A DNA stretch of 39,278 nucleotides from Burkholderiaceae bacterium (GTDB lineage Bacteria > Pseudomonadota > Gammaproteobacteria > Burkholderiales > Burkholderiaceae_E): contig JAHEDO010000001.1 of the NCBI GenBank assembly GCA_024641185.1, forward strand, positions 1 to 39,278, written 5' to 3'. Made by a program: the position numbers and the translations under genes. The notes beneath the pieces were generated by a model. That model did not search any database. It was not told the DNA's origin and saw only the letters and a program-made list of their open reading frames with translations. The number at the start of each line of letters is the position of its first letter. The stretch's first letter is position 1. Of this stretch, positions 1 to 10,278 are shown in pieces.

Positions 1-3
1 CCC

Positions 4-1428
4 TTGGAAGAGCGTGCGCCGCCGCAAGCGCATGCTTCGTCGGAATCGCGAGCCCCGCGGGAGCGCTCCGCGCGCAGCATTCGTGCGCGCCTGCTGCGCT
101 GGCTTCTCCCCCTTCTCGTGCTGATTCTCGGCGCGACCTCGGTACTCGACTATCACCGCGCGATCGCGCCCGTCGAGAACGCCTACGACCTCGCGCTCGC
201 CAACGAGGCCTTCGCGATCTCGGCGCACCTGCGCGCAAGCACCAAAGCGATCGAGCTCAATCTGAACGAGCAGTCGGTCTCGCTGTTGCGGGCCGACATG
301 ATCGACAGCGTGTTCTTCCGTGTGATCGGCCCGGACGGCGTCACGCTGGGCGGCGATCCGGACCTGAACGGCCCGCAATATCCGGTCGGCCCGACTTTCT
401 ACGACGGCATGTTTCGCGACCAGCCGGTGCGCGGGGTTGCCTACCCGGTGGCCACGCCGATCGGCATCAGCGTGGTCCTCGTCGCCGAGACGCTGGGCAA
501 GCGCAACAAGGCACGGCGGGAACTGATCACGAGCCGTGCGGTGCAGGACCTGTCGATCGTGCTGTTCGCGCTGGCGGTGGTCTGGGTGGCGGTGGGGGGC
601 GTGTTGCGACCGCTCGAGCAGTTGGCCGGGCAGGTCCGCGCGCGTTCGGCAGGCGATCTCAGCGCCTTGCCCGAGCAGGGGTCGCCGCGCGAGGTGCTGC
701 CGCTGATCGAGGCGCTGAACAGACTGTTCGGAAGAATCGGTGCGACCCAGGACAGCCAGCGGCGTTTCGTCGAGAACGCTGCACACCAGCTTCGAACGCC
801 GCTCGCCGGCCTGAAGGGTCAGGTCGATCTCGCGGTCAGCGAGGCGGGCACGCTGAACACGAGCCAGGCAAGCGGCCTCTCGGCCCGACTGGGCCGGATC
901 CGCGAGGCGACCTCGCGCGTGACGCACCTGGCCAACCAGCTGCTGACGTTGTCGCGCTCGGATCGCCCCAGCCACGACACCGCGAGCCGAAAGAATCTCT
1001 CGCTCAGCGAACTGGTCTCGGACACGGTGACCGCGCAGATCGACCGCGCGATCGCGCGTGAGCAGGACCTCGGTGCAGAGACCCAGCGGGTGGCGATCCG
1101 CGCGGTCGAGTGGGAGATCCGCGAGCTGCTATCCAACCTGATCGACAACGCGATCCGGTACACGCCGAACGGCGGGCAGATCACCGTGCGCTGCGGGCCG
1201 GCCGGCAAGGGCGCCTTCGTCGAAGTGGAGGATTCCGGTCCGGGCATCCCGCGCGACGAGCGCGAGCGGGTGTTCGAGCGCTTCTATCGCGTGGCGTCGG
1301 CGCCGTCCGGCGGCTCCGGCCTCGGCCTGTCGATCGTCCGGGAAATCGCATCGCTGTACGACGCGAGCGTCGAGATCGTCGATCCGCCCAAGGGGCACGG
1401 CACGCTGGTGCGAGTGACCTTTCCCTAG
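4..1428 (+). CDS. TctE-type two-component sensor histidine kinase
   Basis: Two TM segments flanking a periplasmic region, HAMP-like linker, H-box 'FVENAAHQLRTPLAGLKGQ', N-box 'ELLSNLIDNAIRYTPNGG', G-boxes 'DSGPGIP', 'GGSGLGLSIVREI'. TTG start at 4; the true start may lie at or upstream of the window edge. Confidence 0.9.
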   Translation: MEERAPPQAHASSESRAPRERSARSIRARLLRWLLPLLVLILGATSVLDYHRAIAPVENAYDLALANEAFAISAHLRASTKAIELNLNEQSVSLLRADMIDSVFFRVIGPDGVTLGGDPDLNGPQYPVGPTFYDGMFRDQPVRGVAYPVATPIGISVVLVAETLGKRNKARRELITSRAVQDLSIVLFALAVVWVAVGGVLRPLEQLAGQVRARSAGDLSALPEQGSPREVLPLIEALNRLFGRIGATQDSQRRFVENAAHQLRTPLAGLKGQVDLAVSEAGTLNTSQASGLSARLGRIREATSRVTHLANQLLTLSRSDRPSHDTASRKNLSLSELVSDTVTAQIDRAIAREQDLGAETQRVAIRAVEWEIRELLSNLIDNAIRYTPNGGQITVRCGPAGKGAFVEVEDSGPGIPRDERERVFERFYRVASAPSGGSGLGLSIVREIASLYDASVEIVDPPKGHGTLVRVTFP

Positions 1429-1471
1429 GGGCCACGCGCGCGCGAACGCGGCGTGATCCGGCCTTGGGGCA

Positions 1472-2890
1472 TCAGACCGGCTTGCCCTTGGCCGGGGGCG
1501 GGTACTTGATCAGGTAGTGCCGGATGCCGGTGTAGATCGCCTGCGCGATCTTCTCCTGGTAGTCCGAGTCGGCCAGGCGCTGTTCTTCGAGCGGATTGCT
1601 GATGAAGGCCGTCTCCACCAGGATCGACGGGATGTCCGGCGCCTTGAGCACCGCGAAGCCCGCTTTCTCGATCGAAGTCCGGTGCAGACTGCCCATCGTG
1701 CCGAGCTGGCCGAGCACGATGCGACCGAGATTGCTGCTGTCGCGGATCTGGGCGGTGGTCGACAGTTCGAGCAGCAGCTTCGCCACCTCGCGGTTGCGGC
1801 TGGCGATGTTGACACCGCCGATCAGGTCCGCGCGGTTTTCCTTGTCGGCCAGCCAGCGCGCCGCGCTGCTGCTGGCACGGTCCTCCGACAGCACGTAGAC
1901 CGACGCGCCTCGAGCGTTCGGGTTGACGAACGCGTCGGCGTGGATCGACACGAACAGGTCCGCGCGCACCCGACGGGCTTTCTCGACGCGCACCGCGAGC
2001 GGCACGAAGTAGTCGGCGTCGCGGATCATGAACGCGCGCATGTTCGGCTCGTTGTTGATCCGCTGTCGCAGCACCTTCGCGATCGCGAGCACGACGTCCT
2101 TTTCGCGAGTGCCCCCGCCGCCGATCGCGCCCGGATCCTCTCCGCCGTGTCCGGGGTCGATCGCGATCGTGACCAGCCGCGAAACGATCGGCCGAGGTTT
2201 GCGGCGCGGCGCGGCGTCGTCCGTTCCCGGCGCGTGGGCACTCAGCGGCGGCGCGGGTCGCGCCTGCAGGGGTTCGGCCGGCGTGCCGGGCCGCGACGCA
2301 CTCGCATCGCGGTCTGCGGCTTCGTCCGCGTCCCCGGCCTTCGCCTGCGCGCCCGGGGCCGCGCGCTCTCGAATCAGCGCGCCGATCGGGTCCTCCCGGA
2401 GCAGCATGTCGGCCAGCAGCTGCTGCAGCGGGTCGGTCGGCACCGCCGGGTAGAGGTCGAGCACCAGCCGGTGACGGTAGTTGGCCACCGGCGCGAGGGC
2501 GAACAGCTGCGGCGCGACCGCCACCTTCAGGTCGAAGACGAGCCGGACCACGCTCGGTTTGAACTGCCCGACGCGCACCTGAAGGATGTAGGGGTCGTCC
2601 GGGCGGACTTTGGCGACCAGCTCGCGCAGTGTCGCGTCGAGATCGAGGTCGTCGAGGTCCACCACCAGGCGATGCGGGTCGCCCAGCACGGTGAGTTCGT
2701 GACGCAGCGGCTTGTCGAGCTCGAGCGTCACGCGGGTGTAGTCGCGCGCGGGCCAGACCCGGACCGCAAGGATGCCGGCGCCCCGCGCCAGCGGCAGGTT
2801 CAGGGAGAGGGCGGCTCCAGCGAGGCTCCGCGCAAGGAAACCCCGGCGAGCAGGCCGATGCTCACCGCGTCGCAGACGCCGATCAGGCAT
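1472..2890 (-). CDS. amiC: N-acetylmuramoyl-L-alanine amidase (AmiC-type, AMIN domain, Tat-like signal)
   Basis: 'RRGFLARSLAGAALSLNL' twin-arginine-like leader; AMIN-like N-domain; Amidase_3 motifs 'IAIDPGHGGEDPGAIG', 'FVSIHADAF', 'SILVETAFISNPLEE'. Start chosen at internal Met (2890). Confidence 0.92.
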   Translation of the reverse strand: MPDRRLRRGEHRPARRGFLARSLAGAALSLNLPLARGAGILAVRVWPARDYTRVTLELDKPLRHELTVLGDPHRLVVDLDDLDLDATLRELVAKVRPDDPYILQVRVGQFKPSVVRLVFDLKVAVAPQLFALAPVANYRHRLVLDLYPAVPTDPLQQLLADMLLREDPIGALIRERAAPGAQAKAGDADEAADRDASASRPGTPAEPLQARPAPPLSAHAPGTDDAAPRRKPRPIVSRLVTIAIDPGHGGEDPGAIGGGGTREKDVVLAIAKVLRQRINNEPNMRAFMIRDADYFVPLAVRVEKARRVRADLFVSIHADAFVNPNARGASVYVLSEDRASSSAARWLADKENRADLIGGVNIASRNREVAKLLLELSTTAQIRDSSNLGRIVLGQLGTMGSLHRTSIEKAGFAVLKAPDIPSILVETAFISNPLEEQRLADSDYQEKIAQAIYTGIRHYLIKYPPPAKGKPV

Positions 2891-3357
2891 TGCCTGCCCC
2901 ATTCCGTCGCGCCGGACAGCGTCGCCACGCGCGCGTGCTCGCCGGCGCCGGCGTCCTCGTCGGGGGACAGGCGCAGCCACACATCGGGCGCGGGCAGGCC
3001 TGCGGCGCCGAGCTCGGGCCACTCGACGATTGCCGCCGCGTCGTCGCCGAGATGCTCGTCGAACCCTGCCTCACGCCACTCTTCGGGAGAGGAGAAGCGA
3101 TAGAAATCAAAGTGATACAGATCGAAGTTCGACAAATTATAAGATTGGACGAGGGTGAACGTCGGACTTTGCACCCGTCCGGTGTGGCCCAGCGCCCGCA
3201 GCACGGCGCGCGCGAAGGTCGTCTTGCCCGCGCCGAGGTCGCCGGAGAGGAAGAGCACGAAGCCGCGGCGGATGTGCGGGGCGACCGCCGCAGCCAGCGT
3301 ATCGGTCGCCCGCTCGTCGGCGAGCGCCAGTTCGACTCGGAGGATCTCGGGCTGCAT
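2800..3357 (-). CDS. tsaE: tRNA threonylcarbamoyladenosine biosynthesis protein TsaE
   Basis: Walker A 'LSGDLGAGKTTFARAVLRALG', 'VQSPTFTLVQSY', 'FDLYHFDFYRF', 'IVEWPE'; Met start at 3357 inside a longer open frame; overlaps amiC start by about 90 bp. Confidence 0.93.
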   Translation of the reverse strand: MQPEILRVELALADERATDTLAAAVAPHIRRGFVLFLSGDLGAGKTTFARAVLRALGHTGRVQSPTFTLVQSYNLSNFDLYHFDFYRFSSPEEWREAGFDEHLGDDAAAIVEWPELGAAGLPAPDVWLRLSPDEDAGAGEHARVATLSGATEWGRQCLIGVCDAVSIGLLAGVSLRGASLEPPSP

Positions 3358-3393
3358 AGAATGCGTGGGTGGTGTTGACCCGGGGAGTCGTGG

Positions 3394-4494
3394 TTGTCGG
3401 ACGAAATGCGCGCCTTGGATGGACGGTGGGTCGACAGGATTCGCGGCTGGGCGCGCGAGGCCGGGTTCGCCTCGCTCGGCGTCGCCGACGTGGACCTGGG
3501 CGACGCGGAACCCGGCCTGCTCGCCTGGCTCGCAGCCGGCTGCCACGGTGACATGGATTATATGGCGCGCCACGGCCTGCGCCGCGCACGCCCGGCCGAG
3601 CTCGTCCCGGGAACGGTCAGCGCGCTGATGGTCACGGCAGATTACGCACCGGGCGATCCGGACTGGGTCGAGCGTGCCTGGCGATGCCTGGCCGAGCCGG
3701 AGCGCGCCTTCGTGTCGCGCTACGCGCTCGGTCGCGACTACCACAAGGTGGTGCGGCACCGGCTGGCCGGGCTGGCCAGGCGCATCGAAGGCGAGATCGG
3801 CCCGTTCGGTCATCGGGTGTTCTGCGATTCCGCGCCGGTGATGGAGGTCGAACTCGCTCGCCGCGCCGGCCTCGGATGGCGGGGCAAGCACACCCTGTTG
3901 CTCGATCGCGGTCAGGGGTCGATGTTCTTCATCGGCACCCTGTACACCGACCTGCCGCTCGCGGCGGACGGGCCGACGAGCGACCATTGCGGGAGTTGCA
4001 CGCGCTGCATCGGGGCCTGTCCGACCGGCGCGATCGTGGCGCCGTACCGGCTGGATGCCCGACGCTGCATCTCGTACCTGACGATCGAACTCGCGGGGCC
4101 GATTCCGGCGGACCTGCGCCCGGCGATCGGCAATCGGATCTACGGTTGTGACGACTGCCAGCTCGCGTGCCCCTGGAACCGGTTCGCCAACCCTGCCACG
4201 CTCACCGACTTCGCCACCCGGCACGCGCTGGACGAGGTCTCGCTCGTCGAGCTGTTCGGCTGGAGCCGGGCGGAGTTCGAGACGAAGATGGCGGGCTCGG
4301 CGATCCTGCGGATCGGCTACGAACGCTGGCTTCGCAACGTCGCGGTGGCGCTGGGGAACGCGGCCGACGCGACGAGCGGATCGCCGCGGATCCACGCCGC
4401 TCTGGCCGCTCTGGCCGCGCGGGCCGACGATCCGTCCGCGCTGGTGCGAGAGCACGTCGCCTGGGCCATCGAGAGGCTCAACCGTTTCTTGTGA
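3394..4494 (+). CDS. queG: Epoxyqueuosine reductase QueG
   Basis: 'LGWRGKHTLLL', ferredoxin-type 'CGSCTRCIGACPTGAI' and 'YGCDDCQLACPWNRF', conserved QueG architecture. Start 3394 (TTG) or 3406 (ATG). Confidence 0.95.
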   Translation: MSDEMRALDGRWVDRIRGWAREAGFASLGVADVDLGDAEPGLLAWLAAGCHGDMDYMARHGLRRARPAELVPGTVSALMVTADYAPGDPDWVERAWRCLAEPERAFVSRYALGRDYHKVVRHRLAGLARRIEGEIGPFGHRVFCDSAPVMEVELARRAGLGWRGKHTLLLDRGQGSMFFIGTLYTDLPLAADGPTSDHCGSCTRCIGACPTGAIVAPYRLDARRCISYLTIELAGPIPADLRPAIGNRIYGCDDCQLACPWNRFANPATLTDFATRHALDEVSLVELFGWSRAEFETKMAGSAILRIGYERWLRNVAVALGNAADATSGSPRIHAALAALAARADDPSALVREHVAWAIERLNRFL

Positions 4495-4735
4495 CCTGTC
4501 GGATCCTGATCGACCAGAATCCTTCGTCGTTCTGTTGCGCCCGGTACCGGTAACCCGATTCCCGCAGCATCTGATACAGCGGATGCGGCTCGCGGTGAAT
4601 CAGCAGAAGCAGTTCGCCACCAGGCTGCAGGCGATCGAGCGCCTCGATCGTTCGCTCGAAGGGTTCCGGCGACTGCAGGAATCGCGCGTCGACCTCGACG
4701 ATCTGGGTTGCAGGCGCTGCGAAGGGGTCATTCAT
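4478..4735 (-). CDS. DUF2249 domain protein
   Basis: 85 aa; 'VEVDARFLQSPEPFERTIEALDRLQPGGELLLLIHREPHPLYQMLRESGYRYRAQQNDEGFWSIRI' matches the small DUF2249 fold pattern; 25 bp downstream of a Crp/Fnr gene on the same strand. Confidence 0.8.
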   Translation of the reverse strand: MNDPFAAPATQIVEVDARFLQSPEPFERTIEALDRLQPGGELLLLIHREPHPLYQMLRESGYRYRAQQNDEGFWSIRIRQVTRNG

Positions 4736-4759
4736 GGTTCGGCTCCGGCACGGTTCGGG

Positions 4760-5443
4760 TCATGCGTAGCTCCTGAGCCGTTCGACGTCCCTGATCGTCA
4801 CTGCGCGGCCGTCCACGGAGATGAGCTGGTCGGCGGCCAGGGTGTGCAGCAGTCGCGAGAGCGTCTCGGGTGTCAGGTTCAGGCGCGAGGCGACGATGTG
4901 CTTGGAGGTCGGCAGCGAGACCTGGGCTTCCGGCACAGCCTGCGACTCGGAAAGGTTCAGCAGGTAGCCGACGAGCCGCTGCGCGGCCGAGCGCATGCTG
5001 TAGGCCTCGACGTCGGTCACCAGTTCGTGCAGCCGCGAGCTCAGGCCGCCGAGCATGCGCCGCGCGAAGTCCGCGTTCGCGTCGATCGCTTCGAAGATCA
5101 CCTGCTGGGACACGTGCAGCAGCAGACTGTCGACGAGGCAGGCGGCGTGGACCGGGTACGGGCATTCGAGGAACATCACCGCCTCGCCGAACGACTGCCC
5201 GGGGCCGAAGAGCTGCAGCACCTTCTCCACCCCCTGGTGCGATGACAGCGCGAGTTTCACCTGGCCGAAGACGACCAGATAGAACCCGCTGGGCATCTCG
5301 CCCTTGCGCAGCAGCAGTTCGCCGCGGGCTGCGCGGACGACGCGCGTGCCCTGCGCGATCAGCGCCAGCTCCTGCGCGGTGAGCTTGCGGAAGAGCGGCA
5401 GATTCGCGAGCGCGGCCTGGGTGTCCAGGCGCCGTCGTGCCAT
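4760..5443 (-). CDS. Crp/Fnr family transcriptional regulator (Dnr-like, no Fe-S cysteine cluster)
   Basis: cNMP-binding fold 'GFYLVVFGQVKLAL...FGPGQSFGEAVMF', HTH 'SKHIVASRLNLTPETLSRLLHTL' with E..SR recognition pattern; no N-terminal Cys cluster. Confidence 0.9.
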   Translation of the reverse strand: MARRRLDTQAALANLPLFRKLTAQELALIAQGTRVVRAARGELLLRKGEMPSGFYLVVFGQVKLALSSHQGVEKVLQLFGPGQSFGEAVMFLECPYPVHAACLVDSLLLHVSQQVIFEAIDANADFARRMLGGLSSRLHELVTDVEAYSMRSAAQRLVGYLLNLSESQAVPEAQVSLPTSKHIVASRLNLTPETLSRLLHTLAADQLISVDGRAVTIRDVERLRSYA

Positions 5444-5500
5444 CGCGTGCCCCGAGTTCGAATGAGTCCGGTCATTCTGGCGCCATGCGCGAAGTGATCC

Positions 5501-5514
5501 TTGAGATGGATCAA
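5501..5514. promoter_or_regulatory. FNR/DNR-type box TTGAGATGGATCAA
   Basis: Matches TTGAN6TCAA dyad in the intergenic region between divergent Crp/Fnr genes; a CAGAAT -10-like hexamer on the minus strand (5474-5479) lies about 31 bp from the box centre. Confidence 0.6.
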
Positions 5515-5574
5515 GCTAGAATCCCCGACACGGTCACCGAACCCCGGTGCATCGGCCCGACTGGCACGAGGAGC

Positions 5575-6279
5575 ATGAGAGCACCCGCGATCAAGACCCG
5601 CGCCTTCCTGTCGCAGCTCGCGCTCCTTCAAGAGGCGACCGACGACGAGATCGACCGGCTTGCCGCCGGCACGACCGAGTTGCGCCTGCCCAAGGGCCAC
5701 ATGCTCTTCCAGCGCGGCGACCCATGCCTCGGGCTGCACGCGGTCGTCTATGGTCAGGTCAAGCTCGCGTTCGTGTCGCCACAGGGCTCCGAGAAGGTGG
5801 TCGACATCGTCGGGCCCGGCATGAGCTTCGGCGAGGCGCTGATGTTCACCGATCGACCCTATGTCGTGTACGCGCAGACACTCGTCGACTCGATGCTGCT
5901 CCACGTGTCCAAGGAGGCGATCGATGCCGAGATCGCCCGTGATCCGAGGCTCGCCCGCCGGATGATCGCCGGCCTGAGCCAGCGGCTGCACGGCCTGGTG
6001 CAGGACGTCGAGGCCTACTCGTTGCGCTCGGGCATCCAGCGCGTCATCGGCTACCTGCTGCGCGACATCGACGAGCAGGGTGAAAGCGCCGTCGGCTCGC
6101 CGGAAAAGCTGACCGTCACGCTGGAGGTGAACAAGGGCGTGATCGCGTCGCGCCTGAACCTCACGCCCGAGCACTTCTCCCGGGTGCTCGCGGAACTGGT
6201 GCACGAGGACCTGATCGCGGTCAATGGCGCGCAGATCGTGATCCTGGATCCTTCCCGGATAAGAACCTTCCTGCGCTGA
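5575..6279 (+). CDS. Crp/Fnr family transcriptional regulator (second paralogue)
   Basis: 'LGLHAVVYGQVKLAFVSPQGSEKVVDIVGPGMSFGEALMF'; HTH 'NKGVIASRLNLTPEHFSRVLAEL'; single Cys only. Start taken at Met 5575; the track ORF extends to 5437. Confidence 0.9.
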   Translation: MRAPAIKTRAFLSQLALLQEATDDEIDRLAAGTTELRLPKGHMLFQRGDPCLGLHAVVYGQVKLAFVSPQGSEKVVDIVGPGMSFGEALMFTDRPYVVYAQTLVDSMLLHVSKEAIDAEIARDPRLARRMIAGLSQRLHGLVQDVEAYSLRSGIQRVIGYLLRDIDEQGESAVGSPEKLTVTLEVNKGVIASRLNLTPEHFSRVLAELVHEDLIAVNGAQIVILDPSRIRTFLR

Positions 6280-6669
6280 GTGTTGGACTACGCGACCCTG
6301 AAGGCGGTGCACACCGGCTGCGCGCTCCTGAGCATTGCCGGCTTCGTCGCCCGCTACCTGATGATGCTGTCGGACGCCTCGGCGCTGCGCGCGCGCGCGG
6401 TGCGCGTGCTGCCGCACCTGGTCGACACGGTGCTGCTGGCTTCGGCGGTCGTTCTCGCCTGGCAGCTGTCGGCCAATCCGCTGCGCGAGGCCTGGCTCGC
6501 GACGAAGATCGCGGCGCTGCTCGGTTACATCGTGCTCGGCGCGGTCGCGCTTCGCTACGGGCGCTCCAAGCCGCTGCGCGCGTCGGCCGGTATCGCGGCG
6601 ATCCTGCTGTTCGGGTTCATCGTTTCGGTTGCGCGAACGAAATCTCCGCTCGGGTTCCTCGCGGGCTGA
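6280..6669 (+). CDS. SirB2-family integral membrane protein
   Basis: 129 aa, four TM segments, 'LKAVHTGCALLSIAGFVARYLMML', 'RVLPHLVDTVLLASAVVLAW'; TTG start directly after the preceding stop. Confidence 0.8.
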   Translation: MLDYATLKAVHTGCALLSIAGFVARYLMMLSDASALRARAVRVLPHLVDTVLLASAVVLAWQLSANPLREAWLATKIAALLGYIVLGAVALRYGRSKPLRASAGIAAILLFGFIVSVARTKSPLGFLAG

Positions 6670-6683
6670 GCGCGGACGCGCTC
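6668..6683. terminator. GC-rich hairpin between convergent genes
   Basis: GAGCGC-GGAC-GCGCTC immediately after SirB2 stop and before the end of the opposite-strand gene; no good T-run, so weak. Confidence 0.35.
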
Positions 6684-6696
6684 TTCCCGGAGCGAT

Positions 6697-7932
6697 TCAG
6701 GGCGACCCGTCGGACCGGCCGACCCAGTGCCCTTGGCCGTCGAGCAGCGCCACGCACTGGCCGTCCGAACCCGCCGCGATGCGCTGCGCGCCGGTCGCCG
6801 CCGCGGGCAGGCGGACGCGACGAAGCACCTGCGCGCCCGCCGCGTCCACGCGCAGCAGTTCGGTCCCCTTCGGCGCGCGGATCAGCACGCTCGACTCGCC
6901 GGGGCGCGCGCCCGGGCCGAGCGCCAGTGCTGCGCCACCGAGTTCGAACGTCGACACGCGCCAGTTCGGCGCCTCGACGACTCGGGCGGGGCCGTGCGCG
7001 TTGGCGATCAGCCAGCCGCGCCTGTTGTCCGCGGACCAGGCCTGCGCCGCGACGGTTCGTGGCAGCGTGCCGATCCGCGGGTGTTCGATCTCGCGGCGCA
7101 CGTCGAGGTTGACCACGCCGGGCAGGCCGTCGGTGTCGACGCGCAGCAGTTCGAACGCGCTGGCGCCTGCGACCAGTTCGCGTGACGCGCTCGGCACCGC
7201 GAACGGTCGTGAGGTGAGCCGGCCCGGCAGCGTCACAGCCTCGCCCATCCGGTAGTCGTGGACCAGGCCGCGCAGCACCGCCGGAGCGTTGCGGTCGTAG
7301 GCGATCTCCCAGAGTTCGGGACGGTCGGCGAAGCCGACGACGAAGCGTCCGCGCGGCGCGACGTCCAGGACCGCGGCGACCTGCGCCGGTCCGTCGCTCG
7401 GGTAGCGCATCAGCACGGCGAGCGTGTCGGGGTCGTGCGCCGACAGCGGCGTTGCGCCGCGCCCGCCCGCGAGCACCAGCGCGTCGGGGCCCCGCGAGGC
7501 GCCGAGCGCGGTCGGCTCGAATGCGAGCGCCTGGCGCGCCTGCAGCGTCAGGCCGGGAAGCGAGTAACGCAGCAGTTCGCCCGGGCGCGTCACCGCGTAC
7601 AGCGCGCCCGCCGCGAAGTCGGCGACCACCGGCGCCCCCAGGGGTGCGGGCGTGCGGACCCGTGCGCGGACCGCGCCGCTGCGGCAGTCCAGCACGACGA
7701 TCGCCTCGGAATCGGTCGGGCCGCTGGCGATCAGGCTGTCTGCAGGCACCGCGGAGGGCCGGTCGGATGACACCGGAGCGGGCGGTGCAGGCGCAGCGCC
7801 CGGGTCGCCCGAGCCAGCCGATGGCCCCGGACCGGTCGAGCCTCCCGGAGCGCCGCTTGCCGGCAACGCTGTGAGCAGCGCCAGCATCGTGAACGCGGCC
7901 CGAGACCACCGCTGAATCGTCAGGGCACGCAC
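6697..7932 (-). CDS. Secreted cytochrome d1/NirF-like beta-propeller protein
   Basis: Signal-peptide-like N-terminus (Met at 7887 or GTG at 7932); repeated propeller blades 'DCRSGAVRARVRTP', 'GRFVVGFADRPELWEIAYDRN', 'LVHDYRMGEA'; downstream of nirS-nirM on the same strand. The d1/NirF relationship is by eye. Confidence 0.5.
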   Translation of the reverse strand: MRALTIQRWSRAAFTMLALLTALPASGAPGGSTGPGPSAGSGDPGAAPAPPAPVSSDRPSAVPADSLIASGPTDSEAIVVLDCRSGAVRARVRTPAPLGAPVVADFAAGALYAVTRPGELLRYSLPGLTLQARQALAFEPTALGASRGPDALVLAGGRGATPLSAHDPDTLAVLMRYPSDGPAQVAAVLDVAPRGRFVVGFADRPELWEIAYDRNAPAVLRGLVHDYRMGEAVTLPGRLTSRPFAVPSASRELVAGASAFELLRVDTDGLPGVVNLDVRREIEHPRIGTLPRTVAAQAWSADNRRGWLIANAHGPARVVEAPNWRVSTFELGGAALALGPGARPGESSVLIRAPKGTELLRVDAAGAQVLRRVRLPAAATGAQRIAAGSDGQCVALLDGQGHWVGRSDGSP

Positions 7933-8011
7933 GGGATCGGCCGCTGGCCCACAACGAAAAAGAGGCGGCCCGCGTGGGTCGCCCCGGTTGCTTGCAGCAC
8001 CCGAAAAGCCT

Positions 8012-8344
8012 TCACTTCGCTCCGGCGAGCACCCAGTCGACCAGCGCCTTGATGTCGGCGTCGGGAACGTTCGCATTCGGCGGCATCGGCACCGGGCCGT
8101 AGACGCCGCCACCGCCCTTCTTCACCTTCTCGACCAGTTTGGCCGCGGCGCCCGCGTCGCCCTGGTGCTTGGCGGCGATGTCCCTGAACGCCGGTCCGAC
8201 CACCTTCTTGTCGACCTGGTGGCAGGCCAGGCAGTTGTATTTCTTGGCCAGCTCCAAGCTCGCATGCGCGGGCCCCGCCGCGCCCGCCGTCGCAGCGGCG
8301 AGTGCCAGGCCGAGCAGTAAATGTCGGTTCATCGTGTTCACCAT
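8012..8344 (-). CDS. nirM: Small c-type cytochrome (cytochrome c551/c8, NirM-like)
   Basis: Signal peptide then 'LELAKKYNCLACHQVDKKVVGPAFRDIAAKH' and 'PMPPNANVPDADIKALVDWVLAGAK' (CxxCH and distal Met); directly after nirS. Confidence 0.88.
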   Translation of the reverse strand: MVNTMNRHLLLGLALAAATAGAAGPAHASLELAKKYNCLACHQVDKKVVGPAFRDIAAKHQGDAGAAAKLVEKVKKGGGGVYGPVPMPPNANVPDADIKALVDWVLAGAK

Positions 8345-8347
8345 TTC

Positions 8348-10177
<1,830 letters not shown>

Positions 10178-10278
10178 TCAATAGAGTCTTTCGGACGGAA
10201 GGCAGTCGATTGCGCGCGAAACCGGGGCTCGGTCAACGCGCAACCGTCTCGACGTGACAGCCGGGTTCGGAGGATGGG

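Noticed and set aside
1517-3103. 528-aa plus-strand ORF opposite amiC
   Set aside because: Antisense of Amidase_3 gene; Arg/Val/Asp-rich with no motif.
3120-3150. AT-rich island with TATAAG-like sequence inside tsaE
   Set aside because: Encodes 'SYNLSNFDL' in the conserved TsaE frame; no gene starts downstream in a suitable orientation.
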